The position numbers and the translations under genes were made by a program. The notes under the pieces are model-generated. The model did not search any database and was not told the origin of the DNA. It worked only from the letters and a program-made list of their open reading frames with translations. From positions 62,001-126,000 of the forward strand of contig NZ_BCMG01000008.1 of the NCBI RefSeq assembly GCF_002217945.1: 64,000 nucleotides of DNA, written 5' to 3'. Each line of letters opens with the position of its first letter. The first letter of the stretch is position 1. Source of the DNA: Secundilactobacillus silagei JCM 19001. Lineage in GTDB: Bacteria > Bacillota > Bacilli > Lactobacillales > Lactobacillaceae. This document shows positions 1 to 8,135 of the stretch, piece by piece.

Positions 1-449
1 TCAATATTGGCATGCTATCCGGCATGGGTTTTATGGGTCTAATGGGCGCCTTATTCGCCCATTGGCTCCAGTCAACCCCGACATTTCTGACGGTGATGAA
101 AATCGTTGGTACGGCTTACCTCATCTATCTGGCCTACCATATGTTCATTAGCAAGCCTGGTGAACAAGATGACAGTACCGGTGGTTTTAAAACTGGAATG
201 CTACTGCAGTTAACCAATATTAAGGGCTATCTGTATTTCATTACTGGGCTAGGTGCCTTTAGCCTAACTGGTTTATTGAACAATATGCCGATCAAGTGGT
301 TGCTCATGGTTTTAATTGGCAGTCTAGGAACCTTTGCATGGACGGTTTGCGGAACCATGATGAGTCGCTTTTATAAGCGCTATTATCGCATCTTCAATAC
401 CATTATTTCGCTATTACTCGTATTTGCAGCAGCTGATCTTTGGCGATAA
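1..449 (+). CDS. LysE/RhtB-family exporter, C-terminal part (cut by window edge)
   Basis: The reading frame is open to the left edge, so the N-terminal part lies outside the window. About 148 residues are visible, against roughly 200 for the family. Four hydrophobic segments can be seen, and the segment GFKTGMLLQLTNIKGYLYF matches the conserved G-x-x-x-G-x-x-x-x-x-x-N-x-K loop of the LysE/RhtB amino-acid efflux family. The protein should sit in the membrane and export an amino acid or derivative; the substrate cannot be told. It is followed by a parS site and then a bidirectional terminator shared with the converging dehydrogenase gene. The family call is fairly secure, the substrate is not. 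Confidence 0.8.
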   Translation, partial: NIGMLSGMGFMGLMGALFAHWLQSTPTFLTVMKIVGTAYLIYLAYHMFISKPGEQDDSTGGFKTGMLLQLTNIKGYLYFITGLGAFSLTGLLNNMPIKWLLMVLIGSLGTFAWTVCGTMMSRFYKRYYRIFNTIISLLLVFAAADLWR

Positions 450-458
450 GGTCATTAC

Positions 459-480
459 AGATGTTTCACGTGAAACATCT
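459..480. other. parS centromere-like site (ParB/Noc-type)
   Basis: The core TGTTTCACGTGAAACA at 462-477 is the canonical 16-bp chromosomal parS palindrome, and the symmetry extends to a perfect 22-bp palindrome at 459-480. It lies only about 27 kb from oriC, where parS sites are normally found. ParB would load here to recruit SMC/condensin and position the origin. No parA or parB gene is in the window, so the partner is elsewhere. I saw no second exact copy in this window. Confidence 0.85.
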
Positions 481-488
481 ATCGACAT

Positions 489-545
489 AAAAATGAGTTC
501 TGATATCAACCGATTTGATTCGATCACTATCAGAACTCATTTTTT
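489..545. terminator. Bidirectional intrinsic terminator
   Basis: Arms at 489-505 and 529-545 are perfectly complementary over 17 bp, with A-tracts and T-tracts on both sides, so it can stop transcription from both directions. It separates the LysE-type gene from the converging dehydrogenase gene. Confidence 0.85.
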
Positions 546-555
546 ATGCTGACTT

Positions 556-1647
556 TTAGTCCATTGCCAGTGAACCGTGTTTGACACCGAGACGATCAGC
601 AATACCGATCACTTCAGCCAGTGTCTTATCGTCAATAATCATGCCGTTTTGCTTCCGGTCTTCGTAGGCTAAAGCCTCTTTATCCCCGTGCACATAGATC
701 TTCTTGCCGGGAATAGCCGACAGCTCACGAATTTGCTGTAAATATTCGGAGAAGCGCTGAACGATTTGATCCACATCACCAAAGATTGCTGGATCAATGG
801 CAATAAAGCTTTGACTGGGACCCACCTGTAGATTTTCAGGACTAATTTCAGTTGAGGTGTTGCCCATCGAAAGGATGGCCGTGAACACTTCGACGATAAT
901 TCCTAAACCAAACCCCTTATGACTCCCGGTTTCTTCCGTTACCCCACCCAGTGGTGTGAGACCAACGTTGGATAATGGATCGCGTAAAGCATCCAGATCG
1001 GCGGTATCGTGGTGGTCATTAATCTCTTGATTCCCATCTTTAGCCACCCACAAGGCTGGTAGATCCTTTTCCAGCTTGCGATAAACTTCAATTTTACCCT
1101 GAGGGACCGTCGTCGTCGCGGCATCATAGATAAAATTATGCGGTTTGGCTGGCATGGCAAACGCAATTGGGTTGGTCCCAACAAAGGCTTGTGTCGCGTG
1201 TGTTGGTAACATCGCCGGCCGTGAGTTAGTTGACGATAAGCCGATCAATCCCTGATCAGCAGCCATATTCGCATAGTAGCCGGCAATCCCATAATGACCA
1301 GAATGCCGAGTCGTCACAATCCCCACACCATGCGCTTTAGCCTTCTTAATCGCAATGTTCATGCTATAAATACCGTTCAGCTGGCCTAAGCCAAAGTTAG
1401 CGTCAACGACGGCGCTAACGTCGGTTTCTTTAACCACTTCTGGCTTACTTTGAACCCGAATTTTACCATTTTGAATGAAGTGATCATACATTACCATCCG
1501 CTGTACACCATGCGAAGCAATCCCGTGTAGATCGGTATAAATCAACGTTTCAGCAACTGCGGAACTTTGTTTTTCCGTAAATCCGTACGCCTTATAAATC
1601 TTATGTACCAACGCTTTAACCTTGTCACTATCGTATCGTTTGACCAT
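556..1647 (-). CDS. Malate/L-lactate dehydrogenase family (Ldh2/YlbC-like) NAD(P)-dependent oxidoreductase
   Basis: A 363-aa protein of the Ldh2 superfamily, which is structurally distinct from classical LDH/MDH and includes malate, ureidoglycolate and delta-piperideine-2-carboxylate reductases. Family signatures visible are the N-terminal D-x-HGI-x-SHG-x-x-R segment, the R-x-SGHYG-x-AGYY segment, TNSRP-x-x-x-P and GTNPIAFA, and a late GSHKGFGLG loop. The start chosen is the ATG at 1647: the AAGGA ribosome site is 8 nt upstream of it, whereas the ATG at 1656 would abut that site. The gene stands alone and diverges from an MFS exporter over a 285-bp AT-rich intergenic region. The exact 2-keto-acid substrate cannot be inferred. 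Confidence 0.88.
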   Translation of the reverse strand: MVKRYDSDKVKALVHKIYKAYGFTEKQSSAVAETLIYTDLHGIASHGVQRMVMYDHFIQNGKIRVQSKPEVVKETDVSAVVDANFGLGQLNGIYSMNIAIKKAKAHGVGIVTTRHSGHYGIAGYYANMAADQGLIGLSSTNSRPAMLPTHATQAFVGTNPIAFAMPAKPHNFIYDAATTTVPQGKIEVYRKLEKDLPALWVAKDGNQEINDHHDTADLDALRDPLSNVGLTPLGGVTEETGSHKGFGLGIIVEVFTAILSMGNTSTEISPENLQVGPSQSFIAIDPAIFGDVDQIVQRFSEYLQQIRELSAIPGKKIYVHGDKEALAYEDRKQNGMIIDDKTLAEVIGIADRLGVKHGSLAMD

Positions 1648-1932
1648 TTTCAACATCCTTTACTAATGTATTTATGAAAATTAGATTAAATTATGTACCG
1701 GTTTTATTATCGGCTTCCTGTTCGCTGCTTGCAACCTGCTTTTTTTAATTCAAATTTGCATTTTTATCATCTATATTAATATGATATCCAATTTATCTAA
1801 TAATTTTATCATTTTTACCATTATCACTAGATTTCCTATTTCTAAATAAGGCCATCGTTAATTAACCATTCAAATTCATGGTCACATTGTGCTACAGTAT
1901 TAATATCACGCTTAATAAAGGAGGAAGTCTCT

Positions 1933-3114
1933 ATGGATTCAGTAACCGTCCAGTCCAGCTGGCGGTCAGACCTGTCTATTTTCTTTTTGGGGATGTGTGC
2001 TTTGTTAAACTTATACGCCACACAACCCGTGCTGGAACAGCTTGCCACACAGTATCGCGTGTCGATCAGTCTCGCGACCTTGACGATCAGTGCCACCACA
2101 TTTGGTGTGGCGATCACCGCACCGCTTGCCGGTTCGATATCCGATCGTTACGGCCGCCGGAAATTAATGTTGTGGGCCATTTTAGCAATGGCTTTAGCGA
2201 CTATTATCTGCATGTTCAGTCCTAATTTCACCTTGCTTCTGTTAGGACGCCTGCTGCAAGGCATTGCGACCCCCTTTGTGTTCGCAGTTGCTGTAGCCTA
2301 CATTACGGAAACTTTTGCACCCAAGGACGCTGTTCGTCTAAATAGCCTCTACGTTGCCGGAACTGCCTTTGGCGGTTTCTCTGGCCGGTTCTTTGCAGGA
2401 CTTTTCTTTGATACCTTTCATTCAATTCCCGCTATTTTTCTACCAATGGTCATCATTTTAGTTCTGGCTTATCTCATGACCCTGCGCTGGTTACCGCAAG
2501 ACGACCAGTTCGTTCCTAGTGATTCTGTCTGGCAGAGTATTGCCGGTATTGGCAGTCACCTGCTCGACTGGCGCCTGCTGTTGACCTGTTTCGTGGGGAT
2601 GAGCTTACTTTTTCAGCAAGTGGCGACCTTTACCTACGGCTCACTGCGCCTGCAAGCTGCCCCCATTAATTTAAGCACCATGGCGGTCGGCTTCGTGTTC
2701 ATCGTCTTCTTAGTTCCTTCGATACTGACGCCATTTATTGGTCGGCTCATTTTAAAGGTGGGCGTCAACACGACGTTTCTTTTGACCTGTACCCTAGGTA
2801 TTCTCGGGTTATTAGTGGCGCTGATTCCTAATCTATGGACGATGATCTTGGGCTTAACCTGTTCTTGCGTCTCGGTTTTTGCCGGCCAGTCCTGTGCCTT
2901 GGAATTCGTTGGTCAGCACGTTAAGCAGAATAAATCGGCAGCTATCGGCTTATACCTCATGTCTTACTATTTAGGGGGCACGTTAGGCGGCATCGTGCCT
3001 GGCCCGGCCTACGCCCATTTTGGTTGGATCAGTACAGTGGGCATCATCTGTGTGATCTCACTGATTGCGCTAGGTGGTGCTCAGTTAAGCTGGCACGGTC
3101 AGCCTAACCAATAA
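1933..3114 (+). CDS. MFS transporter, YnfM/AraJ-like efflux family
   Basis: A 393-aa protein with about twelve membrane segments. The MFS motif A is seen as GSISDRYGRRK near residues 68-78, and the motif C-like region contains GRLLQGIATPF. It is preceded by a strong AAAGGAGGAA ribosome site. It should be a proton-coupled exporter, but the substrate is unknown. It diverges from the Ldh2-type dehydrogenase and is followed by a good terminator-like hairpin at 3324-3363. Nothing in it suggests truncation. Confidence 0.88.
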   Translation: MDSVTVQSSWRSDLSIFFLGMCALLNLYATQPVLEQLATQYRVSISLATLTISATTFGVAITAPLAGSISDRYGRRKLMLWAILAMALATIICMFSPNFTLLLLGRLLQGIATPFVFAVAVAYITETFAPKDAVRLNSLYVAGTAFGGFSGRFFAGLFFDTFHSIPAIFLPMVIILVLAYLMTLRWLPQDDQFVPSDSVWQSIAGIGSHLLDWRLLLTCFVGMSLLFQQVATFTYGSLRLQAAPINLSTMAVGFVFIVFLVPSILTPFIGRLILKVGVNTTFLLTCTLGILGLLVALIPNLWTMILGLTCSCVSVFAGQSCALEFVGQHVKQNKSAAIGLYLMSYYLGGTLGGIVPGPAYAHFGWISTVGIICVISLIALGGAQLSWHGQPNQ

Positions 3115-3323
3115 AAAAAGCGCATATTGCTTTACTATTCCTTAACGATTACTTTAGAAAGTAGCATGGAAAAATTCACATTTTTATCACAATTTTTGTT
3201 TATGATTTGAACATAGTCAATTAGAAATTAGTTGACTTCCCTTTAAAACAGATAACGATATTTCGATTTTTCCTCCTCCCCAAATCAGGATAAACCAAGG
3301 ATTAATACGCTATCACTCCCCTC

Positions 3324-3363
3324 GACCTCACCACAACCCCTAATGTGGTGGGGTCATTTTTTT
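3324..3363 (+). terminator. Intrinsic terminator downstream of the MFS gene
   Basis: Arms GACCTCACCAC (3324-3334) and GTGGTGGGGTC (3345-3355) pair over 11 bp with one wobble, and a run of T follows. It lies 210 nt after the MFS stop codon. Confidence 0.75.
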
Positions 3364-3370
3364 GTAGACA

Positions 3371-3500
3371 GAGTGTGAAAGTCAGCGTTTAGATAGTGGA
3401 GTAGAAGCCCCGTTAACCGAATTTCCCGAACTTGGAAATTGGGTTAACGGGGCTTCTATGCAACTATCTGCTGACTTGAACACGTTTCAGCTATGTAAAA
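3371..3500 (+). repeat. Nested-hairpin repeat, copy 1
   Basis: Outer arms (3371-3398 and 3461-3491) enclose an inner inverted repeat (3411-3426 with 3434-3456) whose apex reads TTTCCCGAACTTGGAAA. The outer sequence TTTAGATAGTGGAG pairs with GCAACTATCTGC. The same architecture recurs at 3701-3852, 30354-30480, 30522-30656 and 57075-57206. The inner stem differs in every copy. No coding potential is evident. Confidence 0.8.
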
Positions 3501-3513
3501 TTATAATTACCCA

Positions 3514-3547
3514 CAAAAAAATCCAGCCATCCACCGATGACCGGATT
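3514..3547 (-). terminator. Strong minus-strand intrinsic terminator
   Basis: Read on the minus strand, a 12-bp stem (3536-3547 with 3520-3531, two G-T wobbles) with a 4-nt loop is followed by seven T. It would end transcription coming from the dnaB side or from the orphan promoter at 3642-3670. Confidence 0.8.
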
Positions 3548-3635
3548 ATTTATTGACATAAGAAAAGGCAGGCCCGCCGACCTTCTGAATGCACGAATGC
3601 ACCGATCTTTGGAATCCCGCCATGGTTTGGCACCG
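3514..3635 (-). ncRNA. Candidate small RNA of unknown family (about 70-120 nt)
   Basis: An excellent promoter (3642-3670) fires into this gene-free stretch on the minus strand. Transcription should start near 3635. It meets a short GC hairpin followed by TTTTCTT at about 3563-3584, and then the strong terminator at 3514-3547. Small stems such as TGCA-TTCG-TGCA are visible. The SRP RNA signature, tmRNA and tRNA features are absent. The call is inference from promoter plus terminators only. Confidence 0.4.
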
Positions 3636-3641
3636 CTTGAT

Positions 3642-3670
3642 AGTATCGCATGGTTAGTGAGTTGTGTCAA
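3642..3670 (-). promoter_or_regulatory. Near-consensus sigma-A promoter with no following gene
   Basis: On the minus strand there is a perfect TTGACA (3665-3670), a 17-nt spacer and an extended -10 TGCGATACT-type element whose hexamer GATACT is at 3642-3647. No ORF follows before two terminators. Confidence 0.65.
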
Positions 3671-3700
3671 GGTGTTTAGGAGCTTAGTGGCTCATACGGT

Positions 3701-3852
3701 TTACATAGCCTAATCGGGCTTCAGCAGACAGAGAGCTGTAGCTAAGGCAGAAACCTTGCACGTAAGGGGGAAACACCACCCAAAGCCCAAACCCAGGCTT
3801 TACGTGGCATTCCCCCTTACGCTCCAGTTCCTAACCGCCTTGTTTACGCACC
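3701..3852 (-). repeat. Nested-hairpin repeat, copy 2 (overlaps the dnaB stop codon)
   Basis: Read on the minus strand it begins GGTGCGTAAACAAGGCGGTT and ends in GCCCGATTAGGCTATGTAAA. The first bases are the final codons and TAA stop of dnaB, so the element supplies the end of that gene. The inner stem is GTAAGGGGGAA with TTCCCCCTTAC. It points toward copy 1. Confidence 0.75.
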
Positions 3853-5241
3853 TTGACTTGGATCCGCCCCATACGCAATCGATGAGAACTTGTTATACGA
3901 TTTTACAAACAATAATTTAACCGTGCCTCGAGGGCCCGACCGGTTCTTTTCAATAATGACTTCAACTTCGCCGACGTCTTGCTCGCCATCGTTGTCGCCT
4001 CCGCCGCTATCATCACTATCGTCGTCATCACGTTCATAGTAGTCATCCCGGTAAAGAAACGACACAATATCGGCATCTTGTTCAATTGAACCAGATTCAC
4101 GGATATCTGACAGCACTGGCCGCTTATCTTGACGCTGTTCCACGCCACGCGACAATTGCGACAGCGCAATAACTGGCACATGCAGTTCCTTTGCCAGTTT
4201 TTTCAGCTGCCGCGAAATTGCGGAAACTTCTTGTTGCCGGTTTTCCGCGCCAGTACTTTCAACCAGTTGCAAATAATCCACCACAACTAAACCTAAATTA
4301 CCGTTCTGCTCTTTAGACAACCGCCGACATTTTGCCCGAATTTCAGACATTTTAATGCCGGCTGTATCATCAATAAAGATTTTCGCTTTGGATAAACTAC
4401 CCATCGCAACGATTAAATTCTGCCATTCGCCTTCTTCAAGCTGGCCGGTCCGCAAGTGGTTCGCGTTAATACTGCCTTCCGCACACAGCATCCGGTTGAC
4501 CAGTGATTCGGCACTCATTTCGAGACTGAAGATCGCCACGGCTTTATCCGTCTTAGTTCCCACGTTTTGTGCAATGTTTAGGGCAAAGGCGGTTTTACCA
4601 ACCGCTGGACGAGCGGCTAGGATCATCAGTTCATCATCATGCAGCCCCGTGGTCATCTTATCTAGATCCGGATACCCGGTCGATAAGCCAGTTACGGTAT
4701 CGCCCTTCTGTGATAGCCGGTCGATCTCTTCAAAAGTTGAATTTAACACATCTTTGATTGCTTTAAATCCCGCCCGATTGCGGGACTCATTGACGTTCAT
4801 GATAGACTGTTCAGCCTGATCTAACAGTTCATCAACCGGCGCATCTTCTGAATAACCATCCGTCACGATCTTCGTCGCTGTTTGGATCAGCCGGCGTAAA
4901 ACGGCCTTTTGAGCCACAATCTTCGCATAGTAGCCCACGTTAGCTGCCGTTGGCACAGACGCCGCCAGCTCGGCAATATAGGGCATACCACCAATGTCTT
5001 CCAGCTGGTTTTGCCGCTTTAATTCATCTGAGACCGTGACCACGTCGATGGCTTCATCCCGGTCATTTAAATTGACCATTGTCTGAAAGATCAGGCCATG
5101 TGCACGACGATAGAAATCATCCGCGGTCAGCTGTTCCATTGCGTCAACCAGGGCATCGCCGTTTAAAAAGATGGCCCCAAGTACCGCTTTTTCCGCCTCA
5201 ATGTTTTGCGGCGGCGTTTGATCTCTCAACCCTTCACTCAT
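3844..5241 (-). CDS. dnaB: Replicative DNA helicase DnaB (DnaC in Bacillus nomenclature)
   Basis: A 465-aa hexameric 5'-3' helicase of the chromosomal replisome. The N-terminal DnaB domain (about 10-110) and RecA-like C-terminal domain are complete. Walker A is ARPAVGKTA near residue 210, the Walker B-like VVVDYLQL and the SQLSRGVEQR-x-DKRP segment with the following SG-SIEQDAD are present. There is no intein. An acidic Asp/Gly-rich insert lies near the C-terminus (about 415-430), which is unusual in density but sits in a known variable linker. An AAGGAG ribosome site is 9 nt upstream. It is last in the gdpP-rplI-dnaB cluster, and its stop codon falls inside a nested-hairpin repeat. Confidence 0.97.
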   Translation of the reverse strand: MSEGLRDQTPPQNIEAEKAVLGAIFLNGDALVDAMEQLTADDFYRRAHGLIFQTMVNLNDRDEAIDVVTVSDELKRQNQLEDIGGMPYIAELAASVPTAANVGYYAKIVAQKAVLRRLIQTATKIVTDGYSEDAPVDELLDQAEQSIMNVNESRNRAGFKAIKDVLNSTFEEIDRLSQKGDTVTGLSTGYPDLDKMTTGLHDDELMILAARPAVGKTAFALNIAQNVGTKTDKAVAIFSLEMSAESLVNRMLCAEGSINANHLRTGQLEEGEWQNLIVAMGSLSKAKIFIDDTAGIKMSEIRAKCRRLSKEQNGNLGLVVVDYLQLVESTGAENRQQEVSAISRQLKKLAKELHVPVIALSQLSRGVEQRQDKRPVLSDIRESGSIEQDADIVSFLYRDDYYERDDDDSDDSGGGDNDGEQDVGEVEVIIEKNRSGPRGTVKLLFVKSYNKFSSIAYGADPSQGA

Positions 5242-5325
5242 GATTCATTACTCCTTGCTGTGATAAACGAAGGGGTCGGGGCAAACTCAATTTGCCGACG
5301 ACCCCTCGAAAAAATGGACTTCAAA

Positions 5326-5778
5326 TTACTTTTCTGAGATGTGAACCCGGATACGGGCAGTCACATCTTGATGTAATTTAACGGGCACGTTGACGAAGCC
5401 CATAACTTTAATTGGTTCGCGTAATTCGATCTTGCGCTTATCCAATTTGATACCGTACTGCTTGTCCAAAGCCTGGGCAATCTGCTTGCTGGGAATGGAA
5501 CCAAACAACCGGCCGTCAGTACCAGCCTTCGCTGCTAATTGAACGATGGTATTGTGATCTTCCAAGACCTTCTTAACGGACTCAGCTTCCTGACGTTCTT
5601 CTTCTTCGCGCTTAGCTTCAGCTTTTTGTTGACCCTTAAGCTGACTCATTGCACTGGCCGTCGCAGCCTTGGCTTTTCCCTGCTTGATTAAAAAATTTTG
5701 GGCATAGCCGTCTGAAACATTCTTAATTTCGCCGCGATTACCTTTGCCGCGAACATCTTGCAAAAAGATAACTTTCAC
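5326..5778 (-). CDS. rplI: Large-subunit ribosomal protein bL9
   Basis: A 150-aa protein with the classic N-terminal L9 domain [18 protein letters not shown] and the NFLI-x-x-G-x-A segment, a charged central helix (about 55-80) and the C-terminal domain with [10 protein letters not shown]. It binds 23S rRNA near the L1 stalk. The start codon is GTG (5776-5778), supported by AAGGAGGAC 5 nt upstream. It lies between gdpP and dnaB, the usual Lactobacillales order. Confidence 0.97.
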   Translation of the reverse strand: MKVIFLQDVRGKGNRGEIKNVSDGYAQNFLIKQGKAKAATASAMSQLKGQQKAEAKREEEERQEAESVKKVLEDHNTIVQLAAKAGTDGRLFGSIPSKQIAQALDKQYGIKLDKRKIELREPIKVMGFVNVPVKLHQDVTARIRVHISEK

Positions 5779-5925
5779 AATAAGTCCTCCTTATTCAGCA
5801 CACCGAGTAATTCCCGAAATGCCAAGCTTTATCGCTCCCATAAACGGGAACTTTCATTAAATAACTTTACCATAATTACGCCTCAATAACATGAAAGTCG
5901 CCATTTTTTAATGTCGAACTATGCA

Positions 5926-7947
5926 TTATGTGGCTGGGGTAGCTTCTTCATCAGTCTGAGCATTTAAAATGGCCACCAGCTGTTCTTTGACTTCCGCTAC
6001 CGTGCTATCAGCAATTTGTGTGGCACCACTCGATAGATGACCGCCGCCGCCCATCTTTTCCATAATAATTTGAACGTTAATTTCACCCATGCTTCGAGCG
6101 GAGATCCCGATTCGGCCATCATCGCGCTTAGTAATCACAAACGACGCATCCACTCCGGACATATTAAGCAGATCATCCGCGGCTTGAGCGGCCGTTACAG
6201 AATCGTAAATCTGGTCTTCTTCGCCGGCGATAATCGCCAGATCTTCGTGAACAAACGTGACCAGCTCAATTAGGTGATTACGTTGCAAATAACTGTCAAC
6301 GTTTTCCTTCATAAACTGCTGCATCTGAACCGAATCAGCACCAGCGGAACGTAAATAACTGGCCGCATCAAAGGTGCGTGAACCAGTCCGTAATGAGAAC
6401 GACTTGGTATCAATAAAGATCCCCGTCAGCATCGCTGTGGCTTCAATCTTATTGATCGGTTCGCTTTCTTGAGACTGATACTCAAACATTTCGGTGATCA
6501 GCTCACACGTTGAGCTCGCATAGGGTTCAATGTAGACCAGCATTGGATTTTCAGGGAACTCCTCGCCACGCCGGTGATGATCAATGATCATGACCCGGTT
6601 AGTGAGCTGCTTGTAGAGTTCTGGTGAAATTGATAATGACGGTTTGGAATGATCCACCATCACTAACAAACTCTGCTTCGTGATTTTAGCCAGCGCTTCT
6701 TCAGGTGAAATGATAGCATCGTTGATTTCAGGATAGTCTTTGATAGAATTCAGGAGCTTTTGGACATCACTGTGAATATCGTGACGATCCAAAATAATGT
6801 AACACTTCTTCTGGTTCATCTGCGCGATCCGCCGAATCCCCATACAAGCCCCAATGGAGTCCATATCAGGCTGCTGGTGTCCCTGAACGAAGATGGCATC
6901 CGACTGGTTCATTAACTCTTGTAGGGCCTGTGAAATCATCCGTGCCCGAACCCGTGTCCGTTTCTCCATCGGGTTGGTCTTGCCGCCGTAGAACCGGGCT
7001 TCTTCATCTTGTGCCCGAACAACCACCTGATCACCGCCACGGCCAAGAGCCAAGTCCAGATTACTCTGGGCCTGATCAGCCAATTTTGGTAGATCAGCGC
7101 CGCCATACGCGATCCCAATACTTAAAGTCAGTGGGAAGTTTTGCTTGGAAGTACTCTCACGAATGGTATCCAAGATGCTGAACTTATCGGTTTCCACTGC
7201 CTTCATTGCTTGGGCATACATGAACACTAGGTAATGATCATCATCCAGCCGTTTAAGGTACATTCCAAAGCGCTGTGCCCAAGCCGACAGTTCGTTAGTC
7301 ACGTAGTTTCTGAGGTTAGAAACTTCCTGATCCGTCATGGACTGCGTTACTTCATCGTAGTTATCCAAAAAGACCTGGCCAATGGCGACCCGTTCATTTT
7401 CGTAGCGCTGTTCGATCTGGGTGAAATAAGTGACCTCAATCATGTAGACCGCCCGAAAATCTTTTTGAACTAAGAATGAAAATTGGCGACCATTCCAGGT
7501 CACCGTTTGTGGCTGTTTATCATTCACATGATCTTGAATTAACTTTTCCAGTTCCGGGTCAACATCGTTCATCCGCTTGCTCAAAACGGTCTGATCTCCG
7601 AAATATTGCTGCAGGTATGGGTTGACCCATTCGATCGCATCATTATCGCCAAAGATCATAACCCCCACGGGCATGTCGATCAAGGCCTCTTGTTCGCCAC
7701 GATTAATGCGAAACGACAGGTCAGCAATGTAACGGTTCATGTCTTCGCTAATCTCATTCATGGTATTAAAAGAAAATACCAAACTGGTAACCACTGCTAC
7801 TAACGCTAATAACCCTAAAATCCATGAGAACAAAAAGGCCAGAACGATCCCTGCAATTGATAATGCGATCATGAATAGTGACAGACCGCGAAGACGTCTA
7901 TTTCTTAAAAATTCGGGTAAATTAACCCTTGAAAATAAACCGCTCAT
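5926..7947 (-). CDS. gdpP: Cyclic-di-AMP phosphodiesterase GdpP (YybT)
   Basis: A 673-aa membrane enzyme that hydrolyses c-di-AMP to pApA and so tunes cell-wall, potassium and osmotic homeostasis. Two N-terminal membrane helices (about 18-60) are followed by a PAS domain, a degenerate GGDEF domain (about 170-310, no GGDEF motif) and DHH/DHHA1 domains. Catalytic motifs are seen as GHQQPDMDSIGA, VDHSKPS, IIDHHRRG and late GGGGHLSSGA. AGGGGAG lies 7 nt before the ATG. Length and domain order are standard. Confidence 0.96.
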   Translation of the reverse strand: MSGLFSRVNLPEFLRNRRLRGLSLFMIALSIAGIVLAFLFSWILGLLALVAVVTSLVFSFNTMNEISEDMNRYIADLSFRINRGEQEALIDMPVGVMIFGDNDAIEWVNPYLQQYFGDQTVLSKRMNDVDPELEKLIQDHVNDKQPQTVTWNGRQFSFLVQKDFRAVYMIEVTYFTQIEQRYENERVAIGQVFLDNYDEVTQSMTDQEVSNLRNYVTNELSAWAQRFGMYLKRLDDDHYLVFMYAQAMKAVETDKFSILDTIRESTSKQNFPLTLSIGIAYGGADLPKLADQAQSNLDLALGRGGDQVVVRAQDEEARFYGGKTNPMEKRTRVRARMISQALQELMNQSDAIFVQGHQQPDMDSIGACMGIRRIAQMNQKKCYIILDRHDIHSDVQKLLNSIKDYPEINDAIISPEEALAKITKQSLLVMVDHSKPSLSISPELYKQLTNRVMIIDHHRRGEEFPENPMLVYIEPYASSTCELITEMFEYQSQESEPINKIEATAMLTGIFIDTKSFSLRTGSRTFDAASYLRSAGADSVQMQQFMKENVDSYLQRNHLIELVTFVHEDLAIIAGEEDQIYDSVTAAQAADDLLNMSGVDASFVITKRDDGRIGISARSMGEINVQIIMEKMGGGGHLSSGATQIADSTVAEVKEQLVAILNAQTDEEATPAT

Positions 7948-8135
7948 CTTCAGACTCCCCTACTTTTTGTCGCTGATAATAGTAGTTATATTTTAGCACA
8001 AATGACTCCCAGGTGTCTGTGATTGAAAATCGCTGTGTCCTTCAGAACTTAAAAAAAAACTTACGAAAAAGATTTTTTTCTGGTAATGTAACCCATTGTG
8101 CAAAAAACTTTTTCTGAAAGTGAGGAATTTATTCA

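Noticed and set aside
939-1184. Antisense/same-strand ORF inside the Ldh2-type dehydrogenase
   Set aside because: It is an out-of-frame shadow with biased basic composition, no ribosome site and no resemblance to a protein family.
3165-3209. Possible 14-aa leader peptide (MEKFTFLSQFLFMI) before the terminator at 3324
   Set aside because: No convincing Shine-Dalgarno, no regulatory codon run that explains attenuation, and no downstream gene on that strand.
4355-4819. 154-aa plus-strand ORF opposite dnaB
   Set aside because: Shadow of dnaB with Ser/Leu-rich composition and no ribosome site.
3844-5241. Intein in DnaB
   Set aside because: DnaB often carries inteins, but this one is of normal length with Walker A and neighbouring motifs uninterrupted.
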